Source: Voacanga thouarsii (taxonomy: Eukaryota > Streptophyta > Magnoliopsida > Gentianales > Apocynaceae). From it: a DNA stretch of 64,000 bases. The translations under genes were made by a program, and so were the position numbers. Shown one piece after another: positions 36,043 to 48,119 of the stretch; positions within the stretch are counted from its first letter, which is position 1; each line of letters starts with the position of its first letter. The notes beneath the pieces are model-generated. The model was not told where the DNA came from. It saw only the letters and a list, made by a program, of their open reading frames with translations, and searched no databases. The stretch is from contig JANUWF010001161.1 of NCBI GenBank assembly GCA_026120185.1, forward strand, positions 1,188,001 through 1,252,000. Reading direction: 5' to 3'.

Positions 36043-37322
36043 TGTTAGCCCTAAGGGCAATCTTTTGTGTTTTAACTTATGACAAACATTGATGAGGACT
36101 AATTTATGTGATCTATATATTATAGGACATGTTCGACCCCAGTTCTTCCAAGGCGTGCACATAAGATTGTTAAGCAACTCTTGAGCAATAGAATTCGAGA
36201 ATGGGGGATCAAGTAGAAGGCCAAGCTTAAAAGATTGCATACCAAGAATTCGTTGTGGAAGAATCTTAGACTAGGAATCTTGTTCAGGTATTATCTATGT
36301 AAATTTCTATGTCTTTCTTACCTCAAGATTCAGTTTATTTCCACCTTGAAGCACCCAAACAAAAAGATTTTAAAGGTTTAAGTCTTTAGAATTTTAGTTT
36401 GAGTAGTTTGGATGACTCTATATCTAAAAGCTTCGTTCGAAATCTTGTGAACAGTGTTAAATCGATTCTGTCTAAAAAAGTGTCATTTTGGACTTACCTT
36501 TTGGATGCACCATCGCCCAATCCCTGAGTCCAAAACTTTGGCAAATCTGACAGTGAAAAACTAGTCGTTTTCAAGCTGTTGGAACACCATTTTTTGCTTT
36601 TATAAAAGGTTTCAAAACTTGATTTGAAAGAGATTTTTGTCCTATCCTTCTAAGAAACACTCTTGCTCTATAGAATACAAAAATCTCCTTTTTATAGTGC
36701 TTCAAAGTGAAATCAAATTCTGTCAAAAAGGTAAAGGTTATTTGAGCTCATTTGCTTTGTATATCTGCTCAAAAGAGTGAGCTATTTTTTTCTTCATTAC
36801 TACAATCATCTTTGTGTATCAAGGTTGTGGTGTAAAACCCATTTGGAGTGAATCTTGATTTGTTGGTTGATTAAGAGGTTTTCGTGAAACCAAATATGGT
36901 GATCTTTTCATGTATTTGGTGTAGATTGATACCGTTAAGTTAGGTGAATGAAATCTAGTTGAAAATTCTTTAGTGTGAGCTGAAGGTAGTGGCTGTAGAT
37001 CTTGATAGATCGAACCACTATAAATCCTGTGTTATCTTCCTCTGCATTTAACTTCGGTTAGCTACAATCTTCTTTGCACAAAATTCTTTTTAATCTCTCA
37101 AGAGAAATATTTATGGTTCTCACCAACTTATTTTCACTCTAGTATTAATTGCATCATGTGTCCTATCTTATTCAAAGTGTAGTTAATCTTTAAGTCACTT
37201 TGAAAGCCTCTTATTATAGTAAGTCACTTCGGTCTAAAATTCTGAGGAGTTTCTCAAAACAAATTTTTCAAAGAGTATTTTAAATTTTCCAAAAACCTTA
37301 TTCACCCCCCTAAGGTTTTTCA
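36043..37322 (+). repeat. 5' LTR of copia-2
   Basis: TGTTAGCCCTAAGGGCAATC to CTAAGGTTTTTCA, 1280 bp; matches 41922-43207 along its full length. A minus-strand ORF at 36010-36240 runs across its start and is a shadow. Confidence 0.93.
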
Positions 37323-37324
37323 TT

Positions 37325-37336
37325 TGGTATCAGAGC
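37325..37336 (+). other. copia-2 primer-binding site (tRNA-iMet)
   Basis: TGGTATCAGAGC, a perfect complement to the 3' end of initiator tRNA-Met, two bases after the LTR end. Confidence 0.92.
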
Positions 37337-37429
37337 ATTGGTCTACTCTATTTTTTGTCTAACAAATATGTAGAAAAGATCCTCTGGCAAACTCATTTGC
37401 TCTTCCGTATGTTGAAGAAACCTCAACAA

Positions 37430-40400
37430 ATCGACCTCCTTAGTTCAATGGAAACAATTATACATTCTAGAAAAATAGAATAAAGATTTATGTTTATTCA
37501 ATCAACTTTGAGTTGTGGAATCTAATTGAGAATGGTCCATTTGTCCCGTCAATATTTGTTGATGGTAGAAAAGTGCCTAAACAGAGTAATGAATTTGATA
37601 CGGAAGACAATGACAAAATGATATTGAACTTTCAAGCTATGAATATTCTGTGATGTGCCCTTGATGCCACTGCATATAACCGAGTTAGTGGTTGTGATTC
37701 AGCCCATGATATATTGAGATTATTTGAAGTCACCCATGTGGGGACAAATCAAGTGAAGGAATCTAAGTTGAGACTTTTAATTCATGATTATGAATTGTTC
37801 ACGATGAAGCCAAATGAAAGGATAACGTGTCTACCAGATTTACAAATATTGCAAATAGATTTAAAACCTATGGGAAAGTCTCTTCCCTTGGTGAACAAAA
37901 CAAAAAAATTCTAGATGCGCTGCCTAAGAGCTGGCAATCGAAAGTTCTAGTTGTGGAAGAATCTAAGGATCTAAAATCCTTACCAACTGAAGAGCTGATT
38001 AGCTCTCTCCTGATGCATGAAATGAAACTCAAGAGATTTCAAGAATTTGATTATCATGATAAAGGAAAAAGGGGAATAGCATTGAAAGCTGCAAATGAGG
38101 AAGTTGAAAGTAGTCAATCGGATAGTGGTGATGAGACAAAAGTAGACATCGAAGAATTGGCCATAATTGCAAAGAAATTTAGAAGAATCTTCAACAAAGA
38201 AAACTTTAAAAAATGAAAGAAGTTCGTGAAAAAAAAGGGACAGACTTCATCATTTAAGTCTTAATGCTATGAATTGAAGAGTACGGAACATTTCATTGCT
38301 GACTGCCCAATAACTAAAGAAAAAAAAAGCAGAATGCTTAAAAAGAAGAAGAAGGATCTGAAAGCAAAGAAGGGCAAATGACTAATGGAAATTTGGAACC
38401 AAAGAGTCCAAAAAAGATGAAGACCCTGAAAATGAAACTGCTAACATATACTTCATGGCAATAGAAAATGAGGTAAATCCCATCACCACTAATTCAATAT
38501 CTGATTTACATAATTCTAATAATGAAAAGTATGATGATCCTAATGAATTGCTAGTTGACATGTTTCATGAACTAAAAAAGCTGTCTAGAAGAAATAAAGA
38601 AATGAAGATGAAAATTGACTACTTGTTAGATGAGAATGCAAAGTTGTTGAATGAGAACAAAGTCTCTCTTGAGTCAAATATGTGTGCAAATATTGAAAAA
38701 GATGTTATCATTACTTCCTTGCATCATGTATTTCTAGAAAATAAATGCTTATGTGATAAAGTTCATTCTTTTGAGATTATGGTTAGCAATTTTGATGATA
38801 TAAAAAATAGAGTTGCTAATCTCACTACATGCATTGAAAAGTTTATAAATAGTAAAAACAATTTGGAAAAATTGCTTGGTGCACAACACATAGCTAGAAA
38901 TCACAATGGTCTAGGTTATAGGCATGAGATCAAAGCCAAGATTCACAAATCTCACTTTGTAAAAGCTGCCTCATCACATATGACACAAAGTATTGCACAT
39001 ATTGTGAAAAATCTAGACATAAAGCATCTAGGTGTCATGTTAGTTAGAAAGAAAGTGGAATCCAATGCAAGAACAGTTTGGAAGATTAGAGGAACCATTA
39101 CTAACCCTCATGGGCCCAAGAAAATGTGGGTATCAAAAGTCACTCTCCCTTCTCATGTATAAGTACATTCATTGGAGAAAATAAGCTTCACAAAGTGGTT
39201 CTTGGATAATGGATGTTCAAGACACATGACCGGAAATGCAGCTCTATTAGAAGATGTGCAATCAACAAATGATGGATTCGTTACCTTTGGAGAAAAAAGG
39301 AAAGGAAAAATTCTTGACATAGGAAACATTGGTAAATGATCTTCAACCATTATCAAATAAGTGTTATTAATTGATGAGTTGAAATACAACTTGCTTAACA
39401 TTAGTCAATTATGTGATAATGGTTGCAAAGTCATATTTGAGAAAGATTCTTGCTCTATTATGGATAGCTCAAATAATGATACAATCTTTGTTGCTAACCG
39501 TGTTGAGAATGTTTATGTATTCTATCTTGATGATCTTATAACTCATGATATTAGATGTCTCCCCGTGCATGACAATGATGGTTATCTTTGGCATAGAAGA
39601 TTAGGCCATGTATCATTTGATTTGCTAAACAAACTATCCTCAAAAGAGCTTGTTAGGGGACTGCCTAAAATGAAGTTTGATAAAAGCAAAATATGTTATG
39701 CATGCTAATAATCAAAACTTCTTTCAAATCCAAGAAAATAATTTCTACCGCAAAACCTTTTAAATTAATACACATGGATTTGTTTGGACCAATGAAGACC
39801 ACTAGCTTTGGTGGTAAAAGGTATGCTTATGTTCTAATAGATGACTTCTCAAGATTTACTTAGACTTTGTTTCTTGGACAAAAAGATGAAGGGTTTTCTG
39901 AATTCTCAAAATTATTCAAACGCATCCAAATCTCAATTAGATGCAAATTGATTTCTATTAGAAGTGACAATGGAAGAGAAATTTGTAACAGTGAGTTTAC
40001 ATACTTTTATGATGAAAATGGAGTTTTTTTCAACTTTTCAACTGCTAAAACCCCTCAATAGAATGGTGTTGTTAAGAGGAAAAATCGAACTTTGCAAGAA
40101 ATGGCTAGATCCATGATTTGTGAAAACTCTATTCCAAAATACTTTTGGGCTAAAGTTGTAAATACAGTGTGCTATATTGTAAACTGAGTGATGTTGAGAC
40201 ATTTTCTAAGAACAATACCCTTTGAGCTTATGTTTGACAGAACTCCATCAATTTTTTATTTCAAAGTATTTAGATGCAAATGTTTTGTTCTTAATACCCA
40301 AGATAATCTTGGAAAATTTGATAGTAAATCTAATGAGGCTATATTCTTTGGATACTCTTCCAATAAAAAAGTATATAGAGTGTCTAATAAGAGAACTCTA

Positions 40401-41906
40401 TATGTGGAAGAATCTGTACATGTTGTCTTTTGATGAATTTAACATTTATACTTCAAGAAATGATGATAATGATAATGATGTAGGAAGCTCAAAAGAAAGA
40501 GGGAAAGAACAACACAAAGCACCATGGCTGTACATTCATGCCAAAGATGAGGAATTTGAAGAGCAGCAAGTTGATCAAAGCAAGCAAGAAACTGAAGAGC
40601 TCATTGATCAAGGATTACCAAGAGATTGGAGTACAAAATCGGTCATCTAAAAAAGTAAATCATTAGTGATCCTAGTTGTGGAGTTAAAACTAGACAGCAT
40701 TTTATAGATAATTTTACTTTACTCTCTAGCATAGAACCTAACTGTATTGATATGACCTTGCAAAATGATTTTTGAATAATAGCTATGCAAGAAGAGTTGA
40801 ACCAATTTGAGAGAAATTAAGTTTGAAAACTTATCTCTAGACCACTTGATCACTCGGTTATTGGTACCAAGTGGGTTTTTATAAACAAACTTGATGAAAA
40901 TAGAGTGGTGATTAAAAATAAAGCTAGACTTTTAACCCAAGGATTCCATCAAGAAGAGGGCATTGATTATGATCAAACATTTGCTCCCATTCCCAGATTA
41001 GAGTTCATAAGACTGCTTCTTGCCTTCGCATTTTTAAAAAATTTCATGCTTTATCAAATGGATGTAAAAGTGCATTTTTAAATGGTTTTATTGAGGAGGA
41101 AGTATATGTAGAATAATCCCCGGCCTTTATTCATGAGCATTTTCCAAATTACATTTTCAAACTCTTAAAGGCTCTTTATGGTTTAAAACAAGCCATACGA
41201 GCTTGGTATGAAAAGCTTAGTAGATTCTTGCTCTCAAAATTTTTTCAAGATACTTGATTGATACCACACTGTTCATTAAGTTAGAAAATTCTGATGATCT
41301 TCTTATTGTTCAAATTTATGTTGATGATATCATTTTTTATGCTACTAATGACTCTTTGTGCAAGAAGTTTGCTAAGACAATATAACAATAATTCGAAATG
41401 AGCATAATGGGAGGCTCAACTTCTTTCTTGAGCTACGAATCAAACAAATAGAGGATGGAATCTTCCTAAACCAAGCTAAGTATGCTAAGGAACTGCTCAA
41501 AAGGTCTGGTATGAATAAGGCCAAAGAAATCAGCACACCTATGAGCACTTCTCTAAAGCTTGACAAGGATAAAAAGGATAAGAAGGTGGACGAATCTAAA
41601 TACAGATATATGATTGGAAGTTTACTTTATCTTATTGCTAACTGGCCAGATATCATGTTTTCGGTTTATCTTTATGCCAGATTTTAATAATGCCCAAAGG
41701 AACCTCTCTTCTATGCTGTGAAACGCATCATTAGATATTTGGTTGGAATATATGATTATAGTTTATGGTATTCTCATACTAACACATTTGATTTTATAGG
41801 CTACACCGATGCGGACTATACAAGCTGTAAGGTTGAACAAAAAAGCACTAGTGGGCACTGCCAATTTCTCGAACACTCTCTAGCGTCATGGCATGGCAAA
41901 AAATAG
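37430..41906 (+). pseudogene. copia-2 gag-pol (decayed)
   Basis: Gag begins with FNGNNYTFWKNRIKIYVYSI near 37445 (a stop replaces Q before it) and runs with shifts to 38216. Its zinc knuckle at 38265-38306 reads CYELKSTEHFIADC, with the second Cys lost. A charged, coiled stretch follows (38455-39162). Protease: WFLDNGCSRHMTG at 39196 (DSG appears as DNG). Pre-integrase: LWHRRLGHVSFDLLNKLSS at 39584 with CYAC. Integrase core: HMDLFGPM near 39770, RSDNGRE near 39961, then VVKRKNRTLQEMAR near 40069 where the catalytic Glu of the usual VERKNRTLQ is Lys. RT: KWVFINKLDENRVV near 40869, YVDDI at 41317-41331. RNase H: GYTDADY near 41802, ending at LASWHGKK just before the 3' LTR, so its C-terminal third is deleted. 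Stops occur throughout. Confidence 0.9.
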
Positions 41907-41921
41907 ATTTGTACCTATACA

Positions 41922-43207
41922 TGTTAGCTCTAAGGGCGTTCTCTTGTATTTTGACTTATGACAAATATTGATAAAGACTAACTTGTATGATCTACATGTT
42001 ATAGAACATGTTCGACCTTAGTTCTTCCAAGGCATGCATATAAGATTGCTAAGCAACTCTTGAGCAGTAGAATCCGAGAATGGGTGATCAAGTAGAATGC
42101 CAAGCTTAAGAGATTGCATACCAAGAATTCATTATGGAAAATCTTAGACTAGGAATCTTGTTAAGGTATTATCTACATAAATTCCTATGTCTTCCTTACC
42201 TTATGATTCAGTTTATTTCCACTTTGAAGCACTCAAATAAAAATATTTCAAAGTTTTAAATCTTTAGAATTTTGGATTGAGTAGTTTGGATGTCTCTGCG
42301 TCCAAAAGCTTTGTCTAAAATCCTGTGAACAGTGTTAAATCAATTCTGTCTAAAAAAAATGTCATTTTGGACTTATCTTTTGGATGCACCATCGTTTAAT
42401 CCCTAAGTCGAAAACTCTAGCAAATCTAACAGCGAAAAACTAGCCGTTTTCTAGCCATTGGAACACCACTTTTTGCTTTTATAAAAGGTTTCAAAACTTT
42501 ATTTGAAAGAGATTTTTGTCCTATCCTTCTAAGAAACACTCTTGCTTTATATAATACAAAAATCTCCTTTTCATAGTACTTCAAAGTGAAATCAAATTAT
42601 GTCAAAAAGGTAAAGGTTATTTAAGCTCATTTGCTTTGTAGCTTTGTATATCTACTCAATAGATTGAGCCATTTTCACTTCATTACTACAATCATCTTTG
42701 TGTATCAAGGTTGTGGTGCAAAACCCATTTGGAATGAACCTTGATTTGTTTGTTGATTGAGAGGTTTTTATAAAACTAAGTGTGGTTATCTTTTCATGTA
42801 TTTGGTGTAGATTAATACCATTGAGTTGGGTGAATAAAATCTGATTAAAAATCTTAAGTGTGAACTTAAGGTAGTGGATGTAGATCTTGGTAGATCGAAC
42901 CACTATAAATCCTGTGTTATCTTCCTCTGCATTTAATTTTGGTTAGCTACAATCTTCCTTGCACAAAATTCTTTTTAATCTCTCAAGAGAAATTTTTATA
43001 GTTCTCACCAACTTATTTTCATTCTAGTATTAATTATATCGTGTGTCCTGTCTTATTTAGAGTGTAGTTAATCTTTAAGTCACTTCGAAAGCTTCTCATT
43101 GTAGAAGGCACTTTAGTCTAAAATTCTGAGGAGTTTCTCAAAACAGATTTTTCAAAGAGTATTTCAAATTTAACAAAAACCTTATTCACTGCCTCTAAGG
43201 TTTTTCA
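41922..43207 (+). repeat. 3' LTR of copia-2
   Basis: TGTTAGCTCTAAGGGCGTTC to AAGGTTTTTCA, 1286 bp. The usual purine-rich primer before it is eroded (AAAAAATAGATTTGTACC). Confidence 0.93.
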
Positions 43208-43715
43208 ATACTGGTGTATATCCAAGAATAAATTATTTACAAGATTCCTCTCCCAGAGAGATCAGATATTGGTATGACTTTAGTGCCATAAATCTAATTT
43301 CTTTATCCCCACCAAGCTTTGAAGAAATATCCCAGTTACCCTTTTGGGTACAAGAAGGGGTAAAAGATTTTTACATCCATAATCCAACAGTTACTCCAAA
43401 CGATATTTCATATTTAAAAGTTGTTTCTACTAGTCTTGATTTCTTTGAAGATGAAAGATATCCAGCTTTCCACTTTATACAAGTTGGAAAAGCTTACCCT
43501 TATTCTATTCAAACAAATAATGCAAAAGAATATTGAAGATTTGAAGAAGTAGATATTCACTACAGAAGGGCAATTGGAGTACGAATAGTCTTGCAGAACA
43601 TGGAGAATGCCTTCAAAAAAGGATTTCTCACATACGAAGGGAAAAAGATGCACTCCTCAGTTATGATTAGCCCAACCAAGAAAACATCTTCAAGTGCTAA
43701 AAGAGATTTATAGAA
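43208..43715 (+). pseudogene. caulimovirid 3' ORF, second part
   Basis: After copia-2 an open stretch resumes (about 43211-43711). It contains REIRYWYDFSAINLISL and LPFWVQEGVKDFYIHN near 43260-43385 and FEDERYPAFHFIQVG near 43447, with one stop near 43533, and ends near KKTSSSAKRD with a stop at 43711. Mixed aromatic/charged composition; no catalytic motif. It is the last ORF before the promoter region. Role unknown; a transactivator/inclusion-body protein is the positional guess. Confidence 0.6.
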
Positions 43716-44665
43716 AAAGATAAAATTACTTTAAAAAATGAATAATTCAATCAAGTCCTCAAGTACAAGCAGTACAAGCCAAAATCTGTCAATTCAGGAA
43801 ATATAGAGAAGGAATGTGTCCAGCATGCACACCTAAAAAAAGTAGTAGGTCCAGTGATGTGGACAAGCACTCAGAGACCAGTCACATAGGTGTCCAACTT
43901 CTAGGAGGATCCGATGATGAATAAAAGACAAGCTGGAATATATCATTACAAAAGGACAAGCAAAGGTGGAAAAGATACCTATAATTGCAAAAAGACAAAT
44001 GACTCAACACCGAATAAGAATAACTCATCCATTATTAATTAGTAACTGAAAAAGACTTCTTAAAAGTATTAGAATAGAGTTTGAAGTTCGGATGCTATCT
44101 AGCCTTCTATAAATATGTACATAGACGAATAAGTTGATCATCCAGAAATCACTTAGCTCTCTCAGTTTTAGCTTTCTTGTACAATCTCTCCTTTGTAATC
44201 TTTTCCCTATGAAATAAAAGCTTTCTTTGAGTATCACACCAAGAGCCAAAATTATTAACTCCTATAATATCAAAATCTTAAAGGCATACTTTGCTTTCTT
44301 ATCTAGTTTCATATGCCGAAAGTAGGAAACGACCCCAGTGTTGTGTTTTGTGATATTGAAGGAGCCTAGTGAAGTTACCTGTTTGTGAACTCAAGTAGGT
44401 TAGGGCTAAAATGCTTGATAAAAGTCCTAAGGTATGACCTGGTATCGTTAAGGTCAAAGAGAAACTCAGGTATGGAGGTATAGTAGACCCTTTATGTTTT
44501 GGTATTATAATCGGTTAATAAGTATAACTCTTGTTGTGATACAATCCTATTGATGATTACAATCTCAGTAATTTCTTTTTACACTTTAGATTTTGTTATC
44601 ATATTCCAAGATTACTTACCTAGAAATGTCTTTGTTTTGAACCGACACTTTTTGGCACTAGAAAA
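43716..44665 (+). promoter_or_regulatory. caulimovirid intergenic region: promoter, leader, poly(A) signal
   Basis: No long ORF in the first 800 bases. A TATA box CTATAAAT lies at 44107-44114 and AATAAA at 44213-44218 about 100 bases downstream. In pararetroviruses the transcript starts about 30 bases after the TATA box and the same poly(A) signal is used on the second pass, giving a terminally redundant RNA. The leader from about 44140 to the primer site is about 530 bases, close to the roughly 600 bases usual in the family. A CTCTCTCAG/CTTTCTTG pyrimidine stretch follows the predicted start. Confidence 0.75.
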
Positions 44666-44678
44666 TGGTATCAGAGCC
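44666..44678 (+). other. caulimovirid minus-strand primer-binding site
   Basis: TGGTATCAGAGCC, a perfect complement of the tRNA-Met 3' end. In Caulimoviridae this site defines nucleotide 1 of the genome and lies in the leader just before the first ORFs, as here. Confidence 0.88.
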
Positions 44679-45760
44679 CTACTTGAATTAGATAATTTAG
44701 ATATTAAGTTAGTAGAATCAACTACATCACTTGATTTTCATATAACATTTTATGATAACGAGGAAATATTAGATGATGACTTTACAGAATTTAAACATAG
44801 ATATGCTCAAGATTGGGAAAATAATATAGAAGTACCTATAAGATTTTATTCTGATAATTATATAGATGACACATATTGGGGATATAGATCTGATTCAAAA
44901 TGCCTAGAAGATCAAGACCTATTGTAAGACAGCAACCTAATTTAGAAGATTTGAAAAAGATTGAAAGACAATTTAAAAAACTTAGAGAAGAAATAAAAGT
45001 TACATTACCAGTATTCCCATTACGGACTTAAATGCTTACTAAGATATAAAAAGTTTTAAGTAATAGTGTTAGATATAGAAAAGACCATAGTCCTAGATTA
45101 TAAGATTGTAAACAATTTGATAATATTGAAGAAGTAGATTTCTTAAATTGTATAGAATCTTTTACTGATTTAGAATCAAAAGACACCCAGAAAGGAAATT
45201 CAAGTAATATATAAATATGGATAAACAAAAATTTACAATATTAACAGAATCAGATATGGCCACTAAATTGGATAAAGGTTTGATAGAAATACAAAAAACT
45301 ATTATTAGTTATGGTGAAAAAATAATATTAGAAATAGATAAAATAACAACTTTAATCACAACCTTATTAGAACAGAAAGATAGAGAAAAGAAAAAAGAAA
45401 TAATTACATAAACTGAAAAAGAAACAAGAATAATAATACCAGATAAAAGAGATCCTTTATTAACACATTTAGAAAGAATGAAAATACCTAAAGGATATAA
45501 AGGAAATGAGTGATTCAGAAATAGATGAAATCCCAGCTAATTTAGAAAATTTAGTAACAAAGATTGGAAATATAGATATGGATAATCAATTTATAAATTT
45601 GAAACCTGAAATAATAGAGATTAAGCCAGAATATAATCCCAATATTATAGATATTCCCGGTACAAGTACAAATCCATCTCAAGCATTTGATAAACCTTTC
45701 AGGGGATACGTTGGGATAAGTTCTGCTAGCAGTAACAAATAGATAAATTTACACCTTTAA
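44679..45760 (+). pseudogene. caulimovirid N-terminal ORF region
   Basis: Three short coding-like stretches follow the primer site. 44679-44924 is acidic and tyrosine-rich (HRYAQDWENN, RFYSDNYIDDTYWGYRSD). From 44900 an overlapping basic stretch begins MPRRSRPIVRQQPNLEDLKK. 45217-45411 begins MDKQKFTILTESDMATKLDK and is rich in K, E and I, with coiled-coil-like heptads. 45506-45742 is acidic with NPNIIDIPGTSTNPSQ. Without a homology search I cannot assign them; a virion-associated or N-terminal coat region is plausible. Stops separate the parts. Confidence 0.5.
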
Positions 45761-46854
45761 AAAAGATGAGAGCTAAACCTATTAATCCTTTTGGAATATA
45801 TTTGGATATAGACTATATTGATAATGTTGAAGAAGCTATAGATAAATGGGAACAGCAATGAGAATAGATGTTACAGTTAATAAATTAGATAAGAAGTCTG
45901 TTATACATTTTATACCTAGAAGTTTACTTAATAGTGCATTAAGATATTGGCAAAACCTTTCAAAAGATGTTCTACATACTGTCTTCGATACAGATGATAT
46001 TATATCAAATATTTTTACAAGAGCTAGAGAAGTATTAAAACTTGAATTTTTAGAGGAAGGTAATTTCTTTAAAGATCCATCTATTACTCAAAAATATTTG
46101 ATTACCCTATTATGATTACAACTTTGTGATATATGTGAAATTGATAGATATATATGTGTTTTCCAAGATTATTATTATCATAATTACAATCAAGTGCCTA
46201 TTACACTGTCATATTTACCTTTATTCTTTACTAAGATACATGATTCTTCGAGACAAAAACTGATGGACATATATAAACCTGGTGATAAAGATACATTAGG
46301 GAAAAGAATTGCACACTGTAGAGATAAGTTAAGTGAATGGTGTGGAAATGCTATTTTAGCTAAATTAACTAGAGGATTAAGGAAGACAATTTCTTTATGT
46401 TGTGATAAACCAAAATTACCCTTGATGATAGGATGTGATAGTCCTTATTATTATAATAAAGTAAAAAGAAAATATAAAAAGAGGAAAGAATACAAAAAGA
46501 GATATCTTAAGAAAAGGAAAACTCGATATTATAAAAGGAAAAAATATAAGAAGCCTAAAAAACCAACCTTTAAAAGAAGGAAAAAGAATGTAAAAGAAGG
46601 CCAATGTTATTATTGTAAAGAATTAGGACATTATGCAAATAGATGCCCTAAAAAAATTAACAAAAATAAAAAAAAATGAAATTGATGAAGATATTAAAAA
46701 AATGATAGAAGAAGGAGAATTTATTCAAATAGATAATTTTGAGGAATTAAGTACAGATGAAAGTATTTTTATTCTAACTGATACCGAATATACAGAAACA
46801 TCTGAAGATGAATATTACAAAAATAATCAAAATAAATCCAGTAATAGATAAAGA
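45761..46854 (+). pseudogene. caulimovirid coat-protein-like region with zinc knuckle
   Basis: The part 45846-46115 contains SALRYWQNLSKDVLHTV and FFKDPSITQKYLITLL; a frame change leads into 46130-46679 with CEIDRYICVFQDYYYH, PLFFTKIHDS, RIAHCRDKLSEWC and LPLMIGCDSPYYY. A very basic stretch of Lys, Arg and Tyr (46451-46600) precedes the CCHC zinc knuckle CYYCKELGHYANRC at 46605-46646, then an acidic tail with EEGEFIQIDNFEELSTDE to 46851. Order and motifs match caulimovirid capsid proteins, which bind pregenomic RNA through the knuckle. At least two frameshifts are visible. It lies upstream of the movement protein, an order seen in cavemo-like viruses. Confidence 0.82.
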
Positions 46855-47593
46855 AGAAGAATATAATAAAGAAATATTGATGGATAAAAGAAAATTAAAC
46901 AAATACAACAAGGAAATTTTTCATTAACAAATTATTCAGGATATCATGTTAATACACTAGAAAAATTAGGAATAAAACCTAGAAAACATCATCTCTATTA
47001 TGGACTAAATGTACAAGAAAGAGCATTAGAGATATCCTTAACAAATAATAAAGTTATCATACCATTATTAACAAAAAAGGATATTGAGGATAGGATACAA
47101 AAGATAAAACCAGAAATTAGAAATAGTCTTGGATGGATACATATAGGAGCAATTCAAATAATTATAAAAGAAACATTTAAAAAAGGTCTAGATACACCTA
47201 TAGATTTAGCCATAATGGATAATAGAATTATAAATAGAAAAGAAGCATGTTTATGAATTCTAAGAGGAAATCTTCAATATGGAAAATTCAAATTTAATAT
47301 TTACCCAAGAATCGCTTATAATGTAAAACATAAAGATTTTGATAAAACATTAAGCTTATTACAAAATTTTAAAATAAAAGATATTTTCTATAAAGATAAT
47401 AGACCTTATTCAATAACTTATGCAATCTCATATGCTATATCAAATACTTATCATTCTAACTATTTTCATATAAAAGATACGATAGATTATCCTTATTTAT
47501 TTTGTGATGTTTGCCAAGTTCAAGTAACTAGTTTACCTATAATAGAAGAAATAGATTCAACACCTTTAAATTTAGATTTACAAAAAAAAACCT
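46855..47593 (+). pseudogene. caulimovirid movement-protein domain (30K superfamily)
   Basis: A nearly open stretch with NYSGYHVNTLEKLGI near 46932, SLGWIHIGAIQIIIKETF near 47128, GLDTPIDLAIMDNRIINR near 47189 and a later KFNIYPRIAYNVKHKDFDK near 47288. The pattern 'L.W+H+G.+Q+.+...F.KGLDTP+.L.+.D.R' is that of caulimovirid 30K movement proteins, which enlarge plasmodesmata for cell-to-cell spread. One stop near 47254 (TGA where W is likely) and one early frameshift break it. It follows the coat region directly and leads into a retropepsin-like region, so a single polyprotein is likely. Confidence 0.8.
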
Positions 47594-48119
47594 TTGATAA
47601 CCAATAATCGTTTACCACCAAGATTATCATTTACTAATACTCATGCAATCAGTAATCCTATTAATAGGACAAATAGTGGAATCATAATACCTAGAAATTA
47701 TGAATTAAGTAATTATAAGATAAAAGGAGAATATTTTAATGGAATACAATTTAAACCTGTTAATATTTTAATAGATACTAGGGGTAATGGAAATTATATT
47801 AGTCATAAATTATGTAATAATTTACAAAAATTACCTTTAGATAATCTGCATCAATATACAAGTTTTAATGGAGAAATTCATGAAATAAATGAAATTGTCG
47901 AAACATTATTAAAATTTGGAACAGAAATAATTAGTATTAGATTACTTATTGAAAATGAAGGAATTAATGATACTTTAGAAATAATGTTAGGAACTACTTT
48001 TCTTGAGACAGTTAAACCTTATCAGATAATGTCATATGGTTTAAAAATAACCTATAATGGAAAATTGATATATACCAAAATGACATGCCTTTACAATATT
48101 TATATTCCAATAGGAATTA
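47594..48119 (+). pseudogene. caulimovirid retropepsin-like domain 1
   Basis: The stretch contains VNILIDTRGNGNYISHKLCN near 47758, resembling the retropepsin active-site loop hydrophobic-D-T/S-G (Gly replaced by Arg after DT), and EIMLGTTFLETV near 47980, matching the C-terminal ILG..FL motif of aspartic proteases of retroelements. About 175 residues. The reading stays open up to the solo LTR at 48120 and continues in the same frame after it. The R after DT may make this copy catalytically dead, or it may be a later mutation. It lies between the movement protein and a second such domain. Confidence 0.65.

Larger units (their letters stand above)
36043..43207 (+). mobile_element. Ty1/copia element copia-2 inside the caulimovirid
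   Basis: LTRs at 36043-37322 and 41922-43207, perfect tRNA-iMet primer site at 37325, and gag-pol in copia order (protease, integrase, RT, RNase H). Flanks ATATT (36038-36042) and ATACT (43208-43212) match in four of five bases. The gag opening and a long coiled region between gag and protease suggest the SIRE/Maximus side of copia; that lineage call is inference. Confidence 0.9.
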
